NCBI GenBank assembly: GCA_024138025.1
Contig: JAMXBD010002491.1
Span: 1 to 64,000 of the forward strand
Reading direction: 5' to 3'
Length of the DNA stretch: 64,000 nt
Origin: Combretum micranthum
Lineage: Eukaryota; Streptophyta; Magnoliopsida; Myrtales; Combretaceae
Shown piece by piece: positions 49,241 through 62,399 of the stretch. How positions within the stretch are numbered: position 1 is the first letter of the stretch; each line of letters opens with the position of its first letter. The notes beneath the pieces were generated by a model. It made no database searches. It was not told the origin of the DNA and saw only the letters and a list, made by a program, of their open reading frames with translations. The translations under genes were made by a program, and so were the position numbers.

Positions 49241-51653
49241 CTTCCCAACATAATTCAGCATCAACATGGTTGTAGTGTCAAGTGGGACTAAAGTGCTTTT
49301 AACTTTTATTCTTCTTGTAAAGCAAGCCATGTATCTTCACTTTCCTTTTCGTAAATTGTTTTCTTCCACCACAAGTTTGTAATTCATATTATATTATTTA
49401 CTTTCCTTTTTTTTTTTCCTTACCCCAAATACACACACACACACACACATAACTATTGGAGTTTTATTTTTTTTTTTTTATTTATTATGCCCCTCAAGGT
49501 CATATGGGAAGCTCCGTCAAACCAGCTATATGTCAACAAGTAAAATGTTCATCTCTAAGTTGAGCTTTAGTACTTCATCAAATCTAACAATTATCATCAG
49601 TGTGGAACTCCTCTAACTTCAAAAGCTTCATTTTAATTAGATCTCAATTCAATAATATCTAACATAAAAATGTTTGGATCTAGAATGAAATGTTAGGTTC
49701 TTGTTGAGATGTATGACACTTTGACTATCAATATAATTTAAAATATTTATACTCTTCACTCGGTTCTTTAGAATTTCTTTATCCATAAAACTTCCTTGCA
49801 AGCTTCAGCGTACACTACTTTGGTGGTGGAATGTGAACACATTTTTGCAACTTAGATCCAAGACATTACTCCCCTTGCACAAGTAATCAAATAGCCTAAT
49901 GGAGACTTCTTACTATTAAGATCTCCTACCATATAAGCATTTGTAAACCCTTCTAATACCAATTTACCATCACCAAAATGTAAACATAATTTGGAATTGC
50001 CTCTGAGATTCCTAAGAATCTATTTAATTGTGGTTTAATGTTCTTTGCTAGGATTCGAGAGATAGCAACTGCCAACACCAACATTATAAGCAACCAATGC
50101 ACACAATAACATATATTAGACTACCAACAACTGAAGCATATTGTATAGTCATGTCTTCTTTGTCTGTCTCACTTTTTAGGCACTCTTAAGAATTGAATTT
50201 AAAATGATTTGCAAGTGGAGATTAGATATGCTCATTCTTACTCTTGTTGAACCTCGAATACCTTTCTCTAGGTATCTCTTCTATGATAAACACAATTCTT
50301 GACTCTTTTTACCATGAATAATTCTCATATCGAGAATTTAGCATGTGAGTCATAAGTTTTTCAATGCAAAAGACATGCTCACTGCTTTTTCAAGTTGAAT
50401 TTTCTTGGTATAATGACCAATAATCAACATTTCAACCACATATAATTAAAAAGAAATAATAATAAACTCGCCACTATCAAATTTCTTTATGAAGACAAAA
50501 TGGTTTGATGCAATCCTGATATATACATAGTTAATTGTGAAGGAGTTAAACTTTTTATACCGTTGTCTTATAGCTTATTTTAGACCATGCAAACTTTTCT
50601 TTATTTTGCAAACAAGATATTCCTTCTCCTTGGCACTAATGCCCTTAGGCTACTCTACATAAACTTCTTCATCTAAGTCACCATGAAGAGATATCATCTT
50701 CACATCTAACTACCTAATCTCCAAGTTCAAACTTGTAACTATGCCAAGAACAACTTGAATGGAAGATATCTTCACCACTAGTATGAAAACTCATCAAAGT
50801 CAATGCCTTTCTTTTTGAATGAACCCCTTCACAACTAATTTTTCCGTATATCTAGCCTATTAGCAACTTCTTTTTAGCCTTTAATATGTACACTCATTTA
50901 ATTTTCAAAGGTTGCTTGTCCTATCACCAAATCATAAGTATGATGCTCATGCAAAGATTTCATCTCCTCTTGCATGTCTTTTATCTATTAATTTTCTTAT
51001 TCACATAACATAGCTTCTTGATAACACTCTGGCTCTTTTCCATCTATCAACATCATATATACTCATTTAGACTACATTTGGTGGATGGTCTTCTCTCCCT
51101 TATAGACCCCATCATTATTATCATTTTCACATAAGGACGCTAGACCTGCATTAGTTAGGATCATGCTTCAGGATTTGAACTTTTTTTACTTTTCTCTCTC
51201 TTTAATGATCTGGAATACTAAATATACAACATTTCTACATCTAACAATTTTCTTCTCTAATAAATGTCATAGTTTGTACTCATACGCATCATGTTAATAA
51301 CCAACAAAAATACATTACTTTGAATTTTTTTAAAGCTTTTCCCTTTTATCCTTGCGAATATGCACGAATTTGCTAGAACACTCGTAAGCAATCACAGGAA
51401 ATATTTTTACTTGTTCATACTCTCTTTAGGAGATCTCCAATTAGGGCATAAGAAGGAGATAAGTTAATTAAATCAACAACTATCCACATTTCTTTTCCTT
51501 AAAATAATTTAGGTAATTTGGTATAAGATAACATATGCTTGACTCTTTATGATAGTCCTATTCATTCTTTCTACAAAGTTGGTCTTTGCAACTGGCTTTT
51601 GAAGTTTATGGAATTAGAAAAATTCAAATTTTCATTGACAACTAATTTTATTT
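49241..51653 (-). mobile_element. Copia element 2, reversed and degenerate
   Basis: Read on the minus strand: integrase tail (about 51620-51230, LINLSPSYALIGDLL and KFVHIRKDKREKL), RT (about 50840-50600, KKKGIDFDEF, then LFMVT.MKKF at the position of the HGDLEEEIYM block), RT/RNase H junction (about 50150-49980, YASVVGSLIYVIV) and a 3' tail (49350-49240) matching copia 1. Many stops. Closely related to copia 1. The integrase core is missing, cut at 51653 by the Mutator-like element. A (CA)n tract lies at 49429-49449. Confidence 0.78.
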
Positions 51654-52715
51654 GGGTCTAATGTCATGAATACTACATGAACTTTACTTAAATATTTAAT
51701 ATACTACTGGGATAAACTTTTTATGACCCAAAACACCACCCCACTTTACTTTCTTACCTCCATTAGCACAGCTAGTGACCTTTAAAAAAAAATTCACGGG
51801 TCCTCCTCCTCCCCTTCTTCTTCTTCTTCTTCTTCTTCTTTTTCTCTGGATCCTCTCTCTCTCCCCTCTACTAAAACCAAACACAACTTCCTATTCTCAC
51901 TCAATAAATTTACAAGATTTTATGTAAATCTATACAAAATCAATCAAAAGCTATCGTTATAGGGAGGATTTGCATGAAAATTAACAAAAAATTAATATGT
52001 GCTTCTAAAGAAGACATATCTTCTTCCTTGAGTACATTCTCTCTCTAATATCATTCTCTCTAACCTAACTAAAATCTTAGTCATAAGTTCACGCTTTGCC
52101 ATCTTCACCGAAACTACTATCTCCAGACAAACCCATCCCTTTGCTACCTGTAATCATAGTAGCAACTTAGCACCGAGTTGACTGCAATAATATATATTTG
52201 AAGCAAAAGTTAAATATCGTGCTGCCACATTCCATCTCAAACCAAAATCAAACTTCACCACACTGATTGCATTGAACCAATTCCTAACTTTGCATCTCAT
52301 CTTCTTCTACACATCTCGATACACCTTATGTAAGTCAACTCAGCCATTCACTATCAAGATCATCAACTACCCTTAAACCCACCATTGATTAAACTCGGAG
52401 ACTTCCCCCTGACCACAATGACTACAATTTTTACTTGTGGTGAATTTGTACCTTTCACTCAACTAGGGTTACTTTTTAATCTCTTTACATTAGCAAGCCA
52501 TTAATCCACTACGCATTTTATTTGGGTAGGCTAGGTACACATGTCATGCAATTATCGGCCACTAATGCCAATAGAGTAGATGGAAGTAACAGAGTTAGAA
52601 GAGGTATTGTTTATGACCACGAAAAGTTGATCTAAGTATTAAATTGACTAATTGAAATTATAGATGATTAATTAAATATTTAGGCAAAGTTCAGATAGTG
52701 TTCGTGATATTCACC
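51654..52715. mobile_element. Mutator-like element, 1,062 bp, with gene-like interior
   Basis: Termini GGGTCTAATGTCATGAATAC and, reversed, GGTGAATATCACGAACAC continue as inverted repeats through TGAACTTT..CTAAATATTTAAT (about 45 bp). Flanks ATTTTATTT (51645-51653) and TTTTTATTT (52716-52724) give a 9-bp duplication with one mismatch. Same termini as the 217-bp element at 33430-33646. The interior (51720-52600) is GC-richer, with (CTT)n at 51816-51840 and CTCTCTCTC tracts that look like a plant 5' leader, so it may have captured host DNA (Pack-MULE style). No transposase and no recognised protein. Confidence 0.72.
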
Positions 52716-52781
52716 TTTTTATTTATAAAGTTAAAATGAAAAAAAAAAATATATATATAATATATGTAACCTGTTTGTATA

Positions 52782-54119
52782 TGTTAGGATATTCCCTTAA
52801 TGGTTTTGATGATAACAAAAAGGAATCAAACATATTTAATCTATTTTATCAAGTGTGCAGATTTAGTATTTCATATCAGAATGTTTTTCAGGAGCTTTAC
52901 AACAACTTATGTCAGAACCTATGTAAGAGACTTAAAGCTTAATAAAAAGGATTTCGTATGCAACAAGCTGATTTTAAAAGGATCAATATGTTTAATGAAG
53001 ACCTAGCTCCACTTTATTAGATGTATTTGGGTAATACATCTAATTCGTTCCACCAATGGATGGTTAAATCCATGGGGGATAATTTATTCTAATTGGGTTA
53101 GAATTTGAAGGCCATAAAATTTGTTATTTTTAGTTTATCATCTCAGTTATTACAAGTATAATTACAAACATAAAAGGAATATTTTATCAAAGACATAACT
53201 ACTCATACATGAAGATATCAAATGAACTAGTTTAAGATGAAGATTTACTTCATCAAGATGATCTTTATGATGATATGGATGAGATATATGTTACAACCTA
53301 TATTTATGGAGCAACATATCATGTTAACAACATCTTTAAGATATTTATGGAAATTTTAAATTCAAATTTTAAATGAAGCAATTGTAGCATATACTCAAGG
53401 AAAGATCAAGTTATTTTTTTCAACTTATCAAGATAATTACATAATGAGTATGACTGGATATTGTGGGATATCTTTTAAGCTTCAAATGTTCAAAATTCAA
53501 GATAGCATATCTATCAATTTTAAAGATATTTTGAAGATACAATCGAGATATCATCAAAAAAACATTACAAGAACAATTTATAAATAAAGAAGTTCTAAGT
53601 TACAAAATAAACAAGCTCTCAAATTACTTCATCTCTAATATTCATCTAGAGCCTACTTCAAAACTTATTTTAGAAGTTGCCTTACTTACTTTATGCACTT
53701 AATTTTTAGAGATTTTATTGTATCTCATTAAACTATCCTTGCTCTTTACTTGTGAGCGTTAGCTTGAGTAACTGTTGAGAGGATTGCATCTTAATATCTT
53801 GAAGTTCTATGATTAGCCTAGGGTGAGACTTGTGAGAGAGAGCAAGATAACATTAATGTTTATAATCTCTTATTTTGATTAGATTAGTGGAATAACTGGT
53901 GTAGAAGACCAGATCCCTAGCAGTAAGTAAAGCTAGAGGAGGACTGACTCACAAGGAGGAACCTCTATAAATTTGGGCCTCATTTAAATTCCACACTTTA
54001 ACTTGTTATCGCTTTATCGCATTACATTTACATTCATACTCACAAAAACTAAAATTTGTAGAAGTTTTCTATAACAAACAATTCATGTCTCCCCTCTTAG
54101 CTGTTAACTAGGACCTACA
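52782..54119 (+). mobile_element. 5' LTR of copia element 3, about 1,338 bp
   Basis: Starts TGTTAGGATATTCCC and ends GGACCTACA, directly before a primer-binding site. The start word and the TTTTGATGATAACAAA just after it are characteristic of plant copia LTRs of this kind. No matching 3' LTR was found, so its age cannot be read from LTR divergence here. Confidence 0.7.
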
Positions 54120-54121
54120 TT

Positions 54122-54133
54122 TGGTATCAAAGT
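54122..54133 (+). promoter_or_regulatory. Primer-binding site of copia element 3
   Basis: TGGTATCAAAGT immediately after the LTR resembles TGGTATCAGAGC, the initiator-methionine tRNA site used by most plant copia elements, with two mismatches. Confidence 0.7.
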
Positions 54134-57100
54134 AGTAGCTTTTTTTATTTAAGAGAGTAATCAATATAGATGACAACACAAAAGTAGCACATCAAATCAC
54201 ATTCCGTTCTTTGATGGCACTATTTTTCCCTACTGGAAATATAGGATGGAAATGTACATCAAAGCCACGAGCTTTACTTCATGGGAAATCATCCAATATG
54301 GTAATCAAGAGCTTGTGCTTGGGATAACCCAATTCTCACAAAGGATGAAAAGAAAAAAGTTAAATTGAACAACAATGCCAAGAGCAAGATCTTGATGAAC
54401 GTTTCCTAATATGTGTTTGCTATGGTGTTATCATGCAAAACAGCTAAAGAAATAAGGTATAAGTTATGCAAAATCTATGAAGTTGCCACTATGATTAAGA
54501 CACTAGAAGAGGAGCTTTAATGCAAGACTATTGGTTGTTCTGATTCAATACCAATGAAATTATTTTTGATGGTTTTAATTCTTTTACTTTAATTACTCAT
54601 GAACTTGCTTTTCTTGGAAAGAAATCTGATGATAATGAACTAGTAAGAAAAATTTTGAGGATTCTCCTTAGCTCGTGGGATTCCAAGACTAGAAGCTCAT
54701 GACTTGGATTAAGGCAATTGAAGACGCTCATGACTTGGATTAAGGCAATTGAAGATGCTCATGACTTGGATAAATTGACTTTCAGTCAACTAAGAGAGAA
54801 GTTGCAAGCATATAAGTCAAAACTCAAGTGTCAAAGTGATCAAGAAAAGAGTAAGAAGTCCATCGGATTCAAGGTAGTTGGAAATGATCCTAACTTTGAC
54901 AATGGTTCCGAAAGTGAAGATGAATGTGAGGATATATGACTACTTGTTAGAAGATTTTCAAAATTAATGAAAGGATAAGGTAAGCATTCTAACCGAAGTA
55001 AATATTTTTTCTAATGATTGCTATAAGTATAATGCAAGAAAAATGTTCAAAGAAAAGGATGAAAGGAAGGAAAAGAAAAAGAAAAAAGTGTGCTATGAAT
55101 GCAAAAAACTAAGACATATGAAGTACGAGTGCCCTATATTGTTGAAAAAGATGGAGAAATACAAAAAGAAACAAAAGGTACTTATGACAACATGGAGTGA
55201 TCTAAACAAGTTAGAAGGTGCATCAGATGTTGAATCAGAGGATGATGAAGAAGGAAATTTGTGTTTTATGGCTTTATTTGAGATATCTTCTAAATCTAAA
55301 AATGATATGCCTAATAGTTTTAGAAAACAAGTTAAACAACTATTAAAGGCTTTGTCTAAGGCTAATGAAAAGATAGAATCTTGAAAAATGACGTCAAACA
55401 AATTAGTTGTTGCTTGATGAGAATGATACTTTAAAACATGATATGTAAGTACTATACGTGGATAATAAAAGTCTATGTGGAGCACAATATATGTTATATA
55501 AGAAAAACAATACCTTATGAAAGGAAATTAAGGATCTTAAAAAAAGAATTGATGAAGTCTCAAAAGATTTAAGTTATGTGTTTAGTAAGTTTTTAGAAAG
55601 TGAAGAGAAATTGCAAAAGTTGATGTCATTTCAAAGAATGAGTAATTCAAAGGAAGGACTTGGTTATAATAAAGATGAATCTTCAAATCAACCTAAGAAA
55701 ACAATGTTTCTGAAAGGAAAGGAACCAATTACAAAAGATAATGTCGATATACGTAACAATAAAGAAGATCATATAAAAATGATAAAGTGCATGCAAATAA
55801 TAAACTTGTCATACAAAATGGAAAGTATGCCAGAAGATATCCTAGATAGATATTATAGAAATTACAAAAGCAATTTTAGAGAATACAAAAGATATACCAG
55901 AGGATATGCCATAACATATCATTATCAATAAAAACAAAGAATAATAAGTCCATATCAATATCAAAGAAGGCTGGTAAGACTTAGCCCCTATGCGTGCTTC
56001 TTTTGCAATAAATATGGACATATAGAAAAATATTGCTAATGTAAAAATAACAAACTTAGTCAACAACAAGTCAAAAATCAAAACAATATAGGCTTGGATT
56101 TTGGAGGACTCAAGCTAGTTTGGGTTCCTAAAAAGATTTGATCACTTATTTGTGAATGCAAAAACACAGAGCAAGACTTAAAGGACTTTGGTACCTTGAT
56201 AGTGGGGTGGTCAAGACACATGTCAAGAGATGCTTTGTTTGTCACAAAAATAGAATGGAAAAATGGAGGCTATGTAAAGTTTGGTGATGATAGTAAAGGA
56301 AAAATAATAGCTATTGGTACTATAGGCTTTTCCCTAACAACAATTGAAAATGTTTCTTTGATAAGAGGTCTAAAACATAATCTCTGAAGTATAAGTCAAT
56401 TTTGTGATACTGATACAAGATAATTTTTTGTAAGGATAAAGTTGAAGCATATGACAAAAATGGTGAAACATTATCTAAAAGATTTCACAAGAAAAACATC
56501 TATATGATTGAACCTGAAAAAGTTGATGTTGAAAGATACTTTTCGTCTATACATGATAATTCTTTCTTGTGGCATAAGAAGCTTGGTCATGTTACTTTTT
56601 CTTAACTTGAAAAGCTTTCTAAGTTAAAATTGGTCAATGGTTTAAATAAATTTTTTGGAAAGAATGATGTTAAGTATGATGCATGTTTAAAGAAAAAAAG
56701 GTTTATGTAGCTCATAAATAAAAAAATATGATTTCTTCAAAAAGACCTTTAGAATTTTTGCCTCTTGATTTGTTTAGTCCTACATGTATGCTAAGTTTAT
56801 GAGGTAATAAGTATGGTCTTGTGATTGTTGATGATTTTTCTAGATTTACTTGGATGCTGTTCTTGAAATATAAACGTGATGCTTTCAATGCTTCTAAAAA
56901 GTTTGCTAAGCAAGTAGAAAATAAAAAAGGCAATCCATAGCAAGTTTAAGAATAGATGATGGTAAAGAATTTGAAAACATAAGTTTTATGAAGTTTTGTG
57001 AACAAAAGGAATTAATCATAGTTTCTCTTCAATTTACACACCACAAAAAATGGTGTTGTTGAAAGAAATAATAGAGTTTTACAAGAAATGACTCGGAAGC

Positions 57101-57946
57101 TATATCATCTATTATTATTAACCGTATTTATGTGAGACTTTTGACATAGAAAACAACTTATGAGATCTACAAAGGAAGGAAACCAAATGTCTCATATTTT
57201 CATGTGTTCGACGACAAGTGCTATATTAGGAAAACAAAAATTAATCTTGATAAATTTGATGAAAGAATTGATGAAGGAATATTTCTTGGTTACTCTATGA
57301 ACAGTAAGGCCTTTCATGTTTTCAATAAAAAATCTAGAATAGTAGATGAATCAATAAATGTTAAATTTGTTGAAAATGTAAAACATGATGATTCTGATGA
57401 TATTATAAAAGATAAAAATAAGGATGACAATTTAAAATCTCAACAAGAATTACAAGATATGGCTGGAGTATCTCTAGAACCTAAAGTAGAATGTTTACAA
57501 GAAGGTCCATCAGAACATTCATAGGTTAATTCTGAATCTTCTAAATTTTGGAGATTTAAATCATATCATCCATTTGAATAAGTTTTAGGTAATATTAAAT
57601 CTAGACAAATGACAAGATTAAAGCTAGAAAATATTGAAAATCATTTTACTTTATCATCTGATTTTGAACCTAATTTTGTGAATGAGGCTTTGTTAGACAA
57701 CAGTTGGATCAATGTCATGTAAGAAGAGCTTAGCAAATTTCTTACCAAAAGATAAGTCGTAATTGGCACTGAATGGGCACTTAAGAACAAGCTTGATGAC
57801 AATGGTAAGATTGTAAGAAACAAAGCAAGGTTGGTAGCTAAAGGCTACTCACAATGAGAAGATATAGACTTCGATGAAACTTATGCTCTAGTTGCAAGGT
57901 TAGAAGCTATCAGGATCTTATTAGCTTATGCTTGTCATAAAGATTT

Positions 57947-58314
57947 GGGTTAATAATAGGACTTTAGCAAAATTTTCAATCAAGTACCTTAAATTTCATT
58001 TTGAACAATTTGGTACCTAAACAAAGTTTTCATTTACTTTTTTATACCTGAAGTTTGGTTTTGACAATTTTGGAACTTAAAAAAAGTTATCACGAATTTT
58101 CTTTGTACCTGAAGCAAGTTTAATCAAATATGAAAAAAGTTCACGAAAACTTTATTTAGATACTAAAGTTTTCAAAACTAAACTTCAGGTATGAAAAAGT
58201 CTATGGAAACTTTGTTCAAGTACCAAATTGTTCAAAGCCAAACTTTAGATACCTAATTAAATTTTATTTTTTATTTTTTTGCAAAAGTTTAGTTACTATT
58301 TTTGACATTATCCC
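57947..58314. mobile_element. Foldback Mutator-like MITE inside the copia 3 RT, 368 bp
   Basis: Begins GGGTTAATAATAGG and ends GACATTATCCC. It is flanked by TAAAGATTT (57938-57946) and TAACGATTT (58315-58323), a 9-bp duplication with one mismatch. The RT reading frame continues across when the insert and one duplicate are ignored. Same family as 46790-47154 by the GGTAC, GAAACTTTGTTCA and CCAAATTGTTCAAA words. Confidence 0.78.
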
Positions 58315-59370
58315 TAACGATTTTAAACTATTTCAAATGGATGTTAAAAGTGCATTTTTAAATGGCTTTATGAAAGAGGAAGTGTATGTAGAACAATAAC
58401 CTGGCTTTGAAGACCCATTTTAAAGAAGATCATGTTTTCAAACTTAAAAGGACTGTTTATGGTGTAAAACAAGCTCCTAAAGTTTGGTATGAAAAAATAA
58501 GTGATTTTCTAATTAAAAATATTTTTTCAAGAGTAAAAGATTACATAACCTTATTTATTAAACATATAGAAGATAATATTCTTATAGTATAAATACATGT
58601 TGATGATATTATATTCAGTTTTACTAATGAAAAGCATTGCAAGAGTTTCTCTAAGATGATCTAGGCTAAATTTGAGATGTCTCTTATGAGAGAACTGAAT
58701 TTCTTCCTTAGACTTCAAATTAAACAAACTTCGAGTGGAATCTTTGTGCATCAAGTGAAGTACTCGAAGCAAATGTTTAAGAAATTTGGCTTTGAAAACT
58801 CCAAATGAGCTACTACTCAGATGTCAAAATCATTGAGGTTAGACTTAGATTATAATGGCAAAAAGGTTAGTGAAAAATTATATAAAAGCTTGATTCGATC
58901 CTTAGTGTATTTAACTACTTCTCAACCTGATATTTTGTTTATTGTTTATATATGTGGAAGATTTCAAACAAAACCGATTGAAACACACTTAACAACTGTA
59001 AAAAGGATTTTCAGGTATGTATCTTGGACCACTAAACTTGGAATCCGGTACCTAATAAATCAAAATATTGATTTGATTAGATAATCAAATGCTAATTATG
59101 CTAGTTGCAAGATAGATAGAAAAAATACTTCTGGTAATGTCAGTTTTTAGGAGATAATTAGTTTCTTGGTCATCTAAGAAACAAAATTTCGTGGCCTTAT
59201 TGATAGTTGAAGCTGAGTATGTTTCAATAGGTAATTTTCATGCTCAAATTTTATGGATTAAATAATAATTATTTGATTATGGTTTTGAATGCAAAAATAT
59301 CCTATGAAATGTGATAATACAAGTACAATTAATCTAACAAAAAATCCAGTACATCATTCAAGATCAAAGT

Positions 59371-60697
59371 TAAGGATGCAACTAGATGAGGTTTGGGACA
59401 GGTCATGTAGATGCAAACCCGCCCTAGTTTCTTATAGGGTCACCTAAACCAATTTGCACCCCTGTAGGTTTTTTTTTTTTTTTTTTCACTACCCAAACCT
59501 ACCCTTATGGGGTGTTTATCCTTACTTACCCTGCCTTCATTGACCTACTTATTCTAAAAACCAAAAACTGAAAATAAAATTGACTTACTTAATGGATGGG
59601 ATTTGATCTAACAAAACAAAACAAGAGTTTCAAATCAAACTTAGTCGTCAACATTATATTCGGTTTGTGTGAGTGTCCCCATGGGATTCATCACCATCTT
59701 CTTCTTCTTCCTTATTTGAATAGTAATGTGGGTACTTCACTGGAGCTATTAGGCATTAGTGATGATTTAATGGTGAAGTTTGGCAAGAGGGAGAACTTAA
59801 ATGGTGGTGGTGGGTCTCGCATTTGGTGATAATGCCAAGTTTAAGGCTGTGCAGTTTAGGTCTTACCGTTCTCAATGATTGTCGATGGATTTATAGGTTA
59901 TGATAGGTAGTCTTAGTTAGTATAAGGTTGCATGGCTTAGTTCGTGAAGTATTCATGCATGGAAATCATGGCCTATTTGAAGCTTCGAGCATCTTGTGAT
60001 GGTTCGAGATAAGGTTATTGGATTTGTAAGTGGATTAGGGAGCTCCAGTCACAGTGGTTATGGTTGTTTTGGTTGGTTGAAGAGAGGTTGAGAGGTTGAA
60101 GCTTTGGTGCAGTTGTGTTTTAGAGAGAGGGGATATAGGAGTTAGAGAGAAAAAGGTCTATGAGGAAGAAGATTCTTGGGTTCCCTCTTGTTCATGAATA
60201 GGTTTTACTTTTATCACTTTTTAATTGGTTTAGATTGTCTCTTAATTTTTTTTATTTTATCTTTTTTCCCACGAGTATTAGTGGCAGTAAAACAACATTT
60301 GAGGTAGACTTAAAGTAGGTCACAGGGCTACTAAGCTACTAAGCTAGCTTTTTCCTTTATAATTTGAATATGAATTAAAAGGGATAGATATTCACCATAC
60401 AGATTTGAAGATTGGTTTTTGAAGTTTATTGCATCCGTGGCAAGTGTAAGTTCATGTTGGAGAAACACAATGACTAAAGTAGGGGTGATTCTATGGTAAA
60501 TATGGAATAAATCTTATATTTCTTTAATGTATTTTATATATTATTATTTTAGTGGGTCGGTTTCCCATTGGGTCACAACTATGACCCGTGACCGAATCTG
60601 CAATCTTATAAGGTCATAAAATTTTCCCAAACCCTATAAGGTTTTTAGTAGGTTGGGCAGATTGAGTACTCTATAATGACTCGTGGTTGTATCCCTA
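59371..60697. mobile_element. hAT-like element inside the copia 3 RNase H, 1,327 bp
   Basis: Ends TAAGGATGCAAC and, reversed, TAGGGATACAAC are inverted repeats. Flanks ATCAAAGT (59363-59370) and ATAAAAGC (60698-60705) match at six of eight, a worn hAT-type duplication. The RNase H frame (NPVHHSRSK before, IEVRHYFIRDN after) continues across. Sub-terminal GGGTCA/TGACCC and CCCAAACC words are hAT-like. 59590-60200 is GC-richer with an ORF of 77 codons (59596-59829, TTG start) and CTT and GGT repeats, possibly captured host sequence; no transposase recognised. Confidence 0.7.
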
Positions 60698-61052
60698 ATA
60701 AAAGCATATAGAAGTTAGACATTATTTTATAAGAGATAATGTTAATAATGGAGATATTTCTTTAGAACATGTTAAAACAAAAATCAATTATCAGATATAT
60801 TTACAAAATCTACACATAAAATAAAATTTGAATAAGTAAGAAATGAAATAGATGTATGTAATCCTTTCTTATAATAAATTTTTTTAAATAATGTTACTTC
60901 TTAACTTCTTTTCTCTAGTGATCTAATAAAGCCATGTCTTTCTCCTTTAAACATGTCCTTTACTGCCTAAAACATTCTTTTTCAAAAACTTTTCTCTTGC
61001 ATTAAACAAAACAAAAAGATGCCTTGAATTCTTTTAACGCAACTCTAGCTTT

Positions 61053-62160
61053 ATGGCATCAAGAAAATCCACAAAGTTTCAAGTGCTTTCTCTCATGTTA
61101 AATCCTCTAAAAAACCCATTGATATCATTGATGAACCAGAACCATCTTTTAAGCAAGTTCCAAACCCTAGCCAATTTGAAACCCTAGAAACAGTTCAAGA
61201 ACATACATCTTCGGAGAATGAAAGAGAATTAGAACAAGATGAGTTAGATGCTCATGAATCAGAGGATGTTGATTTAGGTGATAAGGATGTTCTAGAAGCA
61301 AAGCTAGAAGTAGGACATCATAAAAAGGTTAAGATAGTCTCTCTTAAATTCCTAAAAAGTTTGTTCCAATCAAGAGAAGGCTAGATATTACCAATAGTTA
61401 TAATGTTGATACTGATTTCTTTGCTGGGAATGGTTTTTACTTAAACGATTTCTTGAAGAAAATTGGGAGTAAGAAATTGTGCACTCTTAAAAGGATTGTG
61501 TGTGAGAAGTAATGGTAGAATTTATAAAAATCTTGATTTGAAAAAAAAAATACAGTTGGAGGTCAGTAATTTTTGGAAATAAAGTCAAAATTACAAAGAA
61601 CAATTTGATTGAGTTCTTAAATCTGAAAAATGTTGATGATGATTTTGTACTATTAGAAATGAACAGAAAATAAGTTTTTTACTTTCTGAATGATGGCATT
61701 AGAGTGAACAGTAAAAAAGACGTGTTGGTTTTACAATATCTACTTTTAGTCAGGATTCTACACAAAGTTGTTTGCACGCACATCTTACCAAAGAAAGGAA
61801 GCTCAACGTCCATTTTTAGTAGATTAAGTGAAGATCATATTTTTAGTAGATTAAAGGATTGAAAGTGCTTTTTTTAGCAAAGATAAGAAACTTTTTGGAT
61901 GTTTGTTGATGCATCCGTTAGAATTCAAAGGAATGGTTCACCTAAAGAGGAGTACAAAAGAATTCTAATGAAAAAAGAAACAAGGATGATGATGTACCTT
62001 CTTGGATAAAGAACCTTGAGAGAGGGAATATAGTTTCCAGCAAAGACGAAGAGGCAGTTAAAACAAAAGAAAAATCAAAGAAAAGAAAAGGTAAGGAGAT
62101 TTTGAGGAGAGAAGAAAGGATAAAATTAAGCAGGTTTTAAGAGAAGTAAAGGAGTAGAAA
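61053..62160 (+). pseudogene. Remnant of a 'putative plant transposon protein' ORF
   Basis: ATG at 61053 opens MASRKSTK. After a frameshift, 61080-61383 stays open (KKPIDIIDEPEPSFKQVPNP, then a Glu-rich segment). The next frame gives a block from about 61357 with KKFVPIKRRLDITNSYNVDT, DFFAGNGFYLNDFLKKIG and CTLKRIVCEK, then near 61590 ITKNNLIEFLNLKNVDDDF. This order (FF..GF.....FL...G...F..L.R..., then a second V.....I...L.....) is the plant transposon-protein domain found beside Athila/Tat-type retroelements. A Lys/Arg-rich tail follows at about 62040-62150. Several stops; not functional. Confidence 0.55.
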
Positions 62161-62399
62161 TTAGAGAGAATGTTAGAGTGCAGACAGATTCTTAGGATGA
62201 TGATAGGCATGAATTACCCTTGTTCGCAAGAGCAATTTAAGTCGGTTTTAAATGCTTAATGATAAAATTCATAGAAGAATTGATACTTAATCAAGTACTA
62301 TTTCCATTTAAGATGATTTTGGGATTTATTGAAGGTACTCAAAGAGATTGGAGATAAATTTTATCAAGAATGAAGCAAATGAGCAAAAAAGAGGAGGAG

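Larger units (their letters stand above)
54134..60880 (+). mobile_element. Copia element 3 internal region (gag-pol), degenerate
   Basis: Forward copia polyprotein in many short frames. In order: gag (54200-55380) with FFDGT...YWKYRMEMYIKA and the zinc knuckle CYECKKLRHMKYEC (about 55096-55135, CX2CX4HX4C), then an acidic TTWSDLNKLEGASDVESEDD segment and a second C-F-F-C finger (about 55995); protease region (about 56180-56390, DSG changed to DSGV/SGW; FGDDSKGKIIAIGTIGF); integrase (about 56560-57110, DLFSPT, GLVIVDDFSRFTWMLF; then NVSYFHVF, DEGIFLGYSMNSKAFHVFNK); RT (57700-58800, RNKARLVAKGYSQ, QMDVKSAFLNGFMKEEVYVE, catalytic HVDDI near 58595); RNase H (58820-60840). Interrupted at 57947 and 59371 by DNA transposons. 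The zinc knuckle plus acidic linker suggests a SIRE/Tork-like lineage. Non-functional. Confidence 0.85.

Noticed and set aside
51696..51884. Arg-rich reverse ORF
   Set aside because: The Arg run is the (CTT)n microsatellite read backwards, inside a Mutator-like element.
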